From Collinsella aerofaciens (GTDB lineage: Bacteria; Actinomycetota; Coriobacteriia; Coriobacteriales; Coriobacteriaceae): DNA of 6,108 nt. Shown here piece by piece: positions 6,033 through 6,108 of the stretch. Within the stretch, counting starts at the first letter, position 1. Each line of letters begins with the position of its first letter. Position numbers and translations under genes: made by a program. Under the pieces are notes generated by a model. That model ran no database searches, was not told the origin of the DNA, and saw only the letters and a list, made by a program, of their open reading frames with translations. The stretch spans positions 1 through 6,108 of the forward strand of contig CAJMJM010000109.1 of the NCBI GenBank assembly GCA_905213725.1, written 5' to 3'.

Positions 6033-6097
6033 GTTGCGGTGAAATAGGGACTGTTTTATCAGTTAAAAGGTCTAATCAGTACCTAATTCACCGCAAC
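6033..6097. mobile_element. 65-bp MITE-like element with 21-bp terminal inverted repeats
   Basis: The ends are perfect inverted repeats GTTGCGGTGAA (6033-6043) and TTCACCGCAAC (6087-6097). The match continues to 21 bp with two mismatches (6033-6053 against 6077-6097). The 23-base centre is AT-rich, contains TTTTA (6054-6058) and TAAAA (6064-6068) as a further small stem, and repeats ATCAGT (6058-6063 and 6075-6080). It encodes nothing. Long terminal repeats around a tiny AT-rich core suggest a non-autonomous transposable element or palindromic repeat. No clear target-site duplication is visible, so mobility is inferred. Confidence 0.6.
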
Positions 6098-6108
6098 AGA
6101 AACCGGGG

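Larger units (their letters stand above)
5676..6108. other. 433-bp gene-free, repeat-rich region upstream of ftsE
   Basis: No frame on either strand gives a convincing gene here. From left to right it holds the ftsE ribosome site and promoter, a 123-bp palindrome (5780-5902), an interrupted AT-rich hairpin (5943-5990) and a 65-bp inverted-repeat element (6033-6097). Base composition shifts sharply along it, from a very GC-rich palindrome centre to an AT-rich right end. This is unlike the even composition of the coding part. The gene on the right side lies outside the window. Confidence 0.7.

Overview
The window looks like chromosomal DNA of a high-GC Gram-positive bacterium. The best guess is the Actinomycetota class Coriobacteriia (Collinsella-like). 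This is an inference from GC-rich coding DNA combined with strong AGGAGG-type ribosome sites, an FtsE with a long Pro/Ala/Gln-rich N-terminal extension, and a VanZ-type membrane protein. No rRNA or other taxonomic marker is present.

All five recognisable genes lie on the minus strand, so transcription runs from right to left. From 5675 leftward come ftsE (ABC ATPase) and ftsX (its membrane partner), overlapping by 14 bp as a two-gene operon that ends in a strong intrinsic terminator at 3490-3523. Next is rnr (ribonuclease R, 711 aa), followed by a GC-rich hairpin at 1225-1246. Then comes a small serine recombinase of the resolvase/invertase type (495-1100). Its leader carries a perfect 8-bp inverted repeat overlapping the likely promoter. 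Last is the 5' part of a VanZ-like membrane protein gene that runs off the left edge (1-390).

The 433 bp upstream of ftsE (5676-6108) hold no convincing gene but are rich in repeats. They contain the ftsE promoter region, a 123-bp imperfect palindrome with 28-bp outer arms and a 17-bp inner stem (5780-5902), an AT-rich interrupted hairpin (5943-5990), and a 65-bp MITE-like element with 21-bp terminal inverted repeats (6033-6097). These repeats are the least explained part of the window.

Functionally, FtsEX is expected to couple cytoplasmic ATP hydrolysis to activation of a peptidoglycan hydrolase at the division site. RNase R degrades structured RNA and is a separate transcription unit here. 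The recombinase may belong to a mobile or invertible unit, but no complete element boundary can be shown. I found no CRISPR array, tRNA, rRNA or known defence system, and no clearly new multi-gene system.
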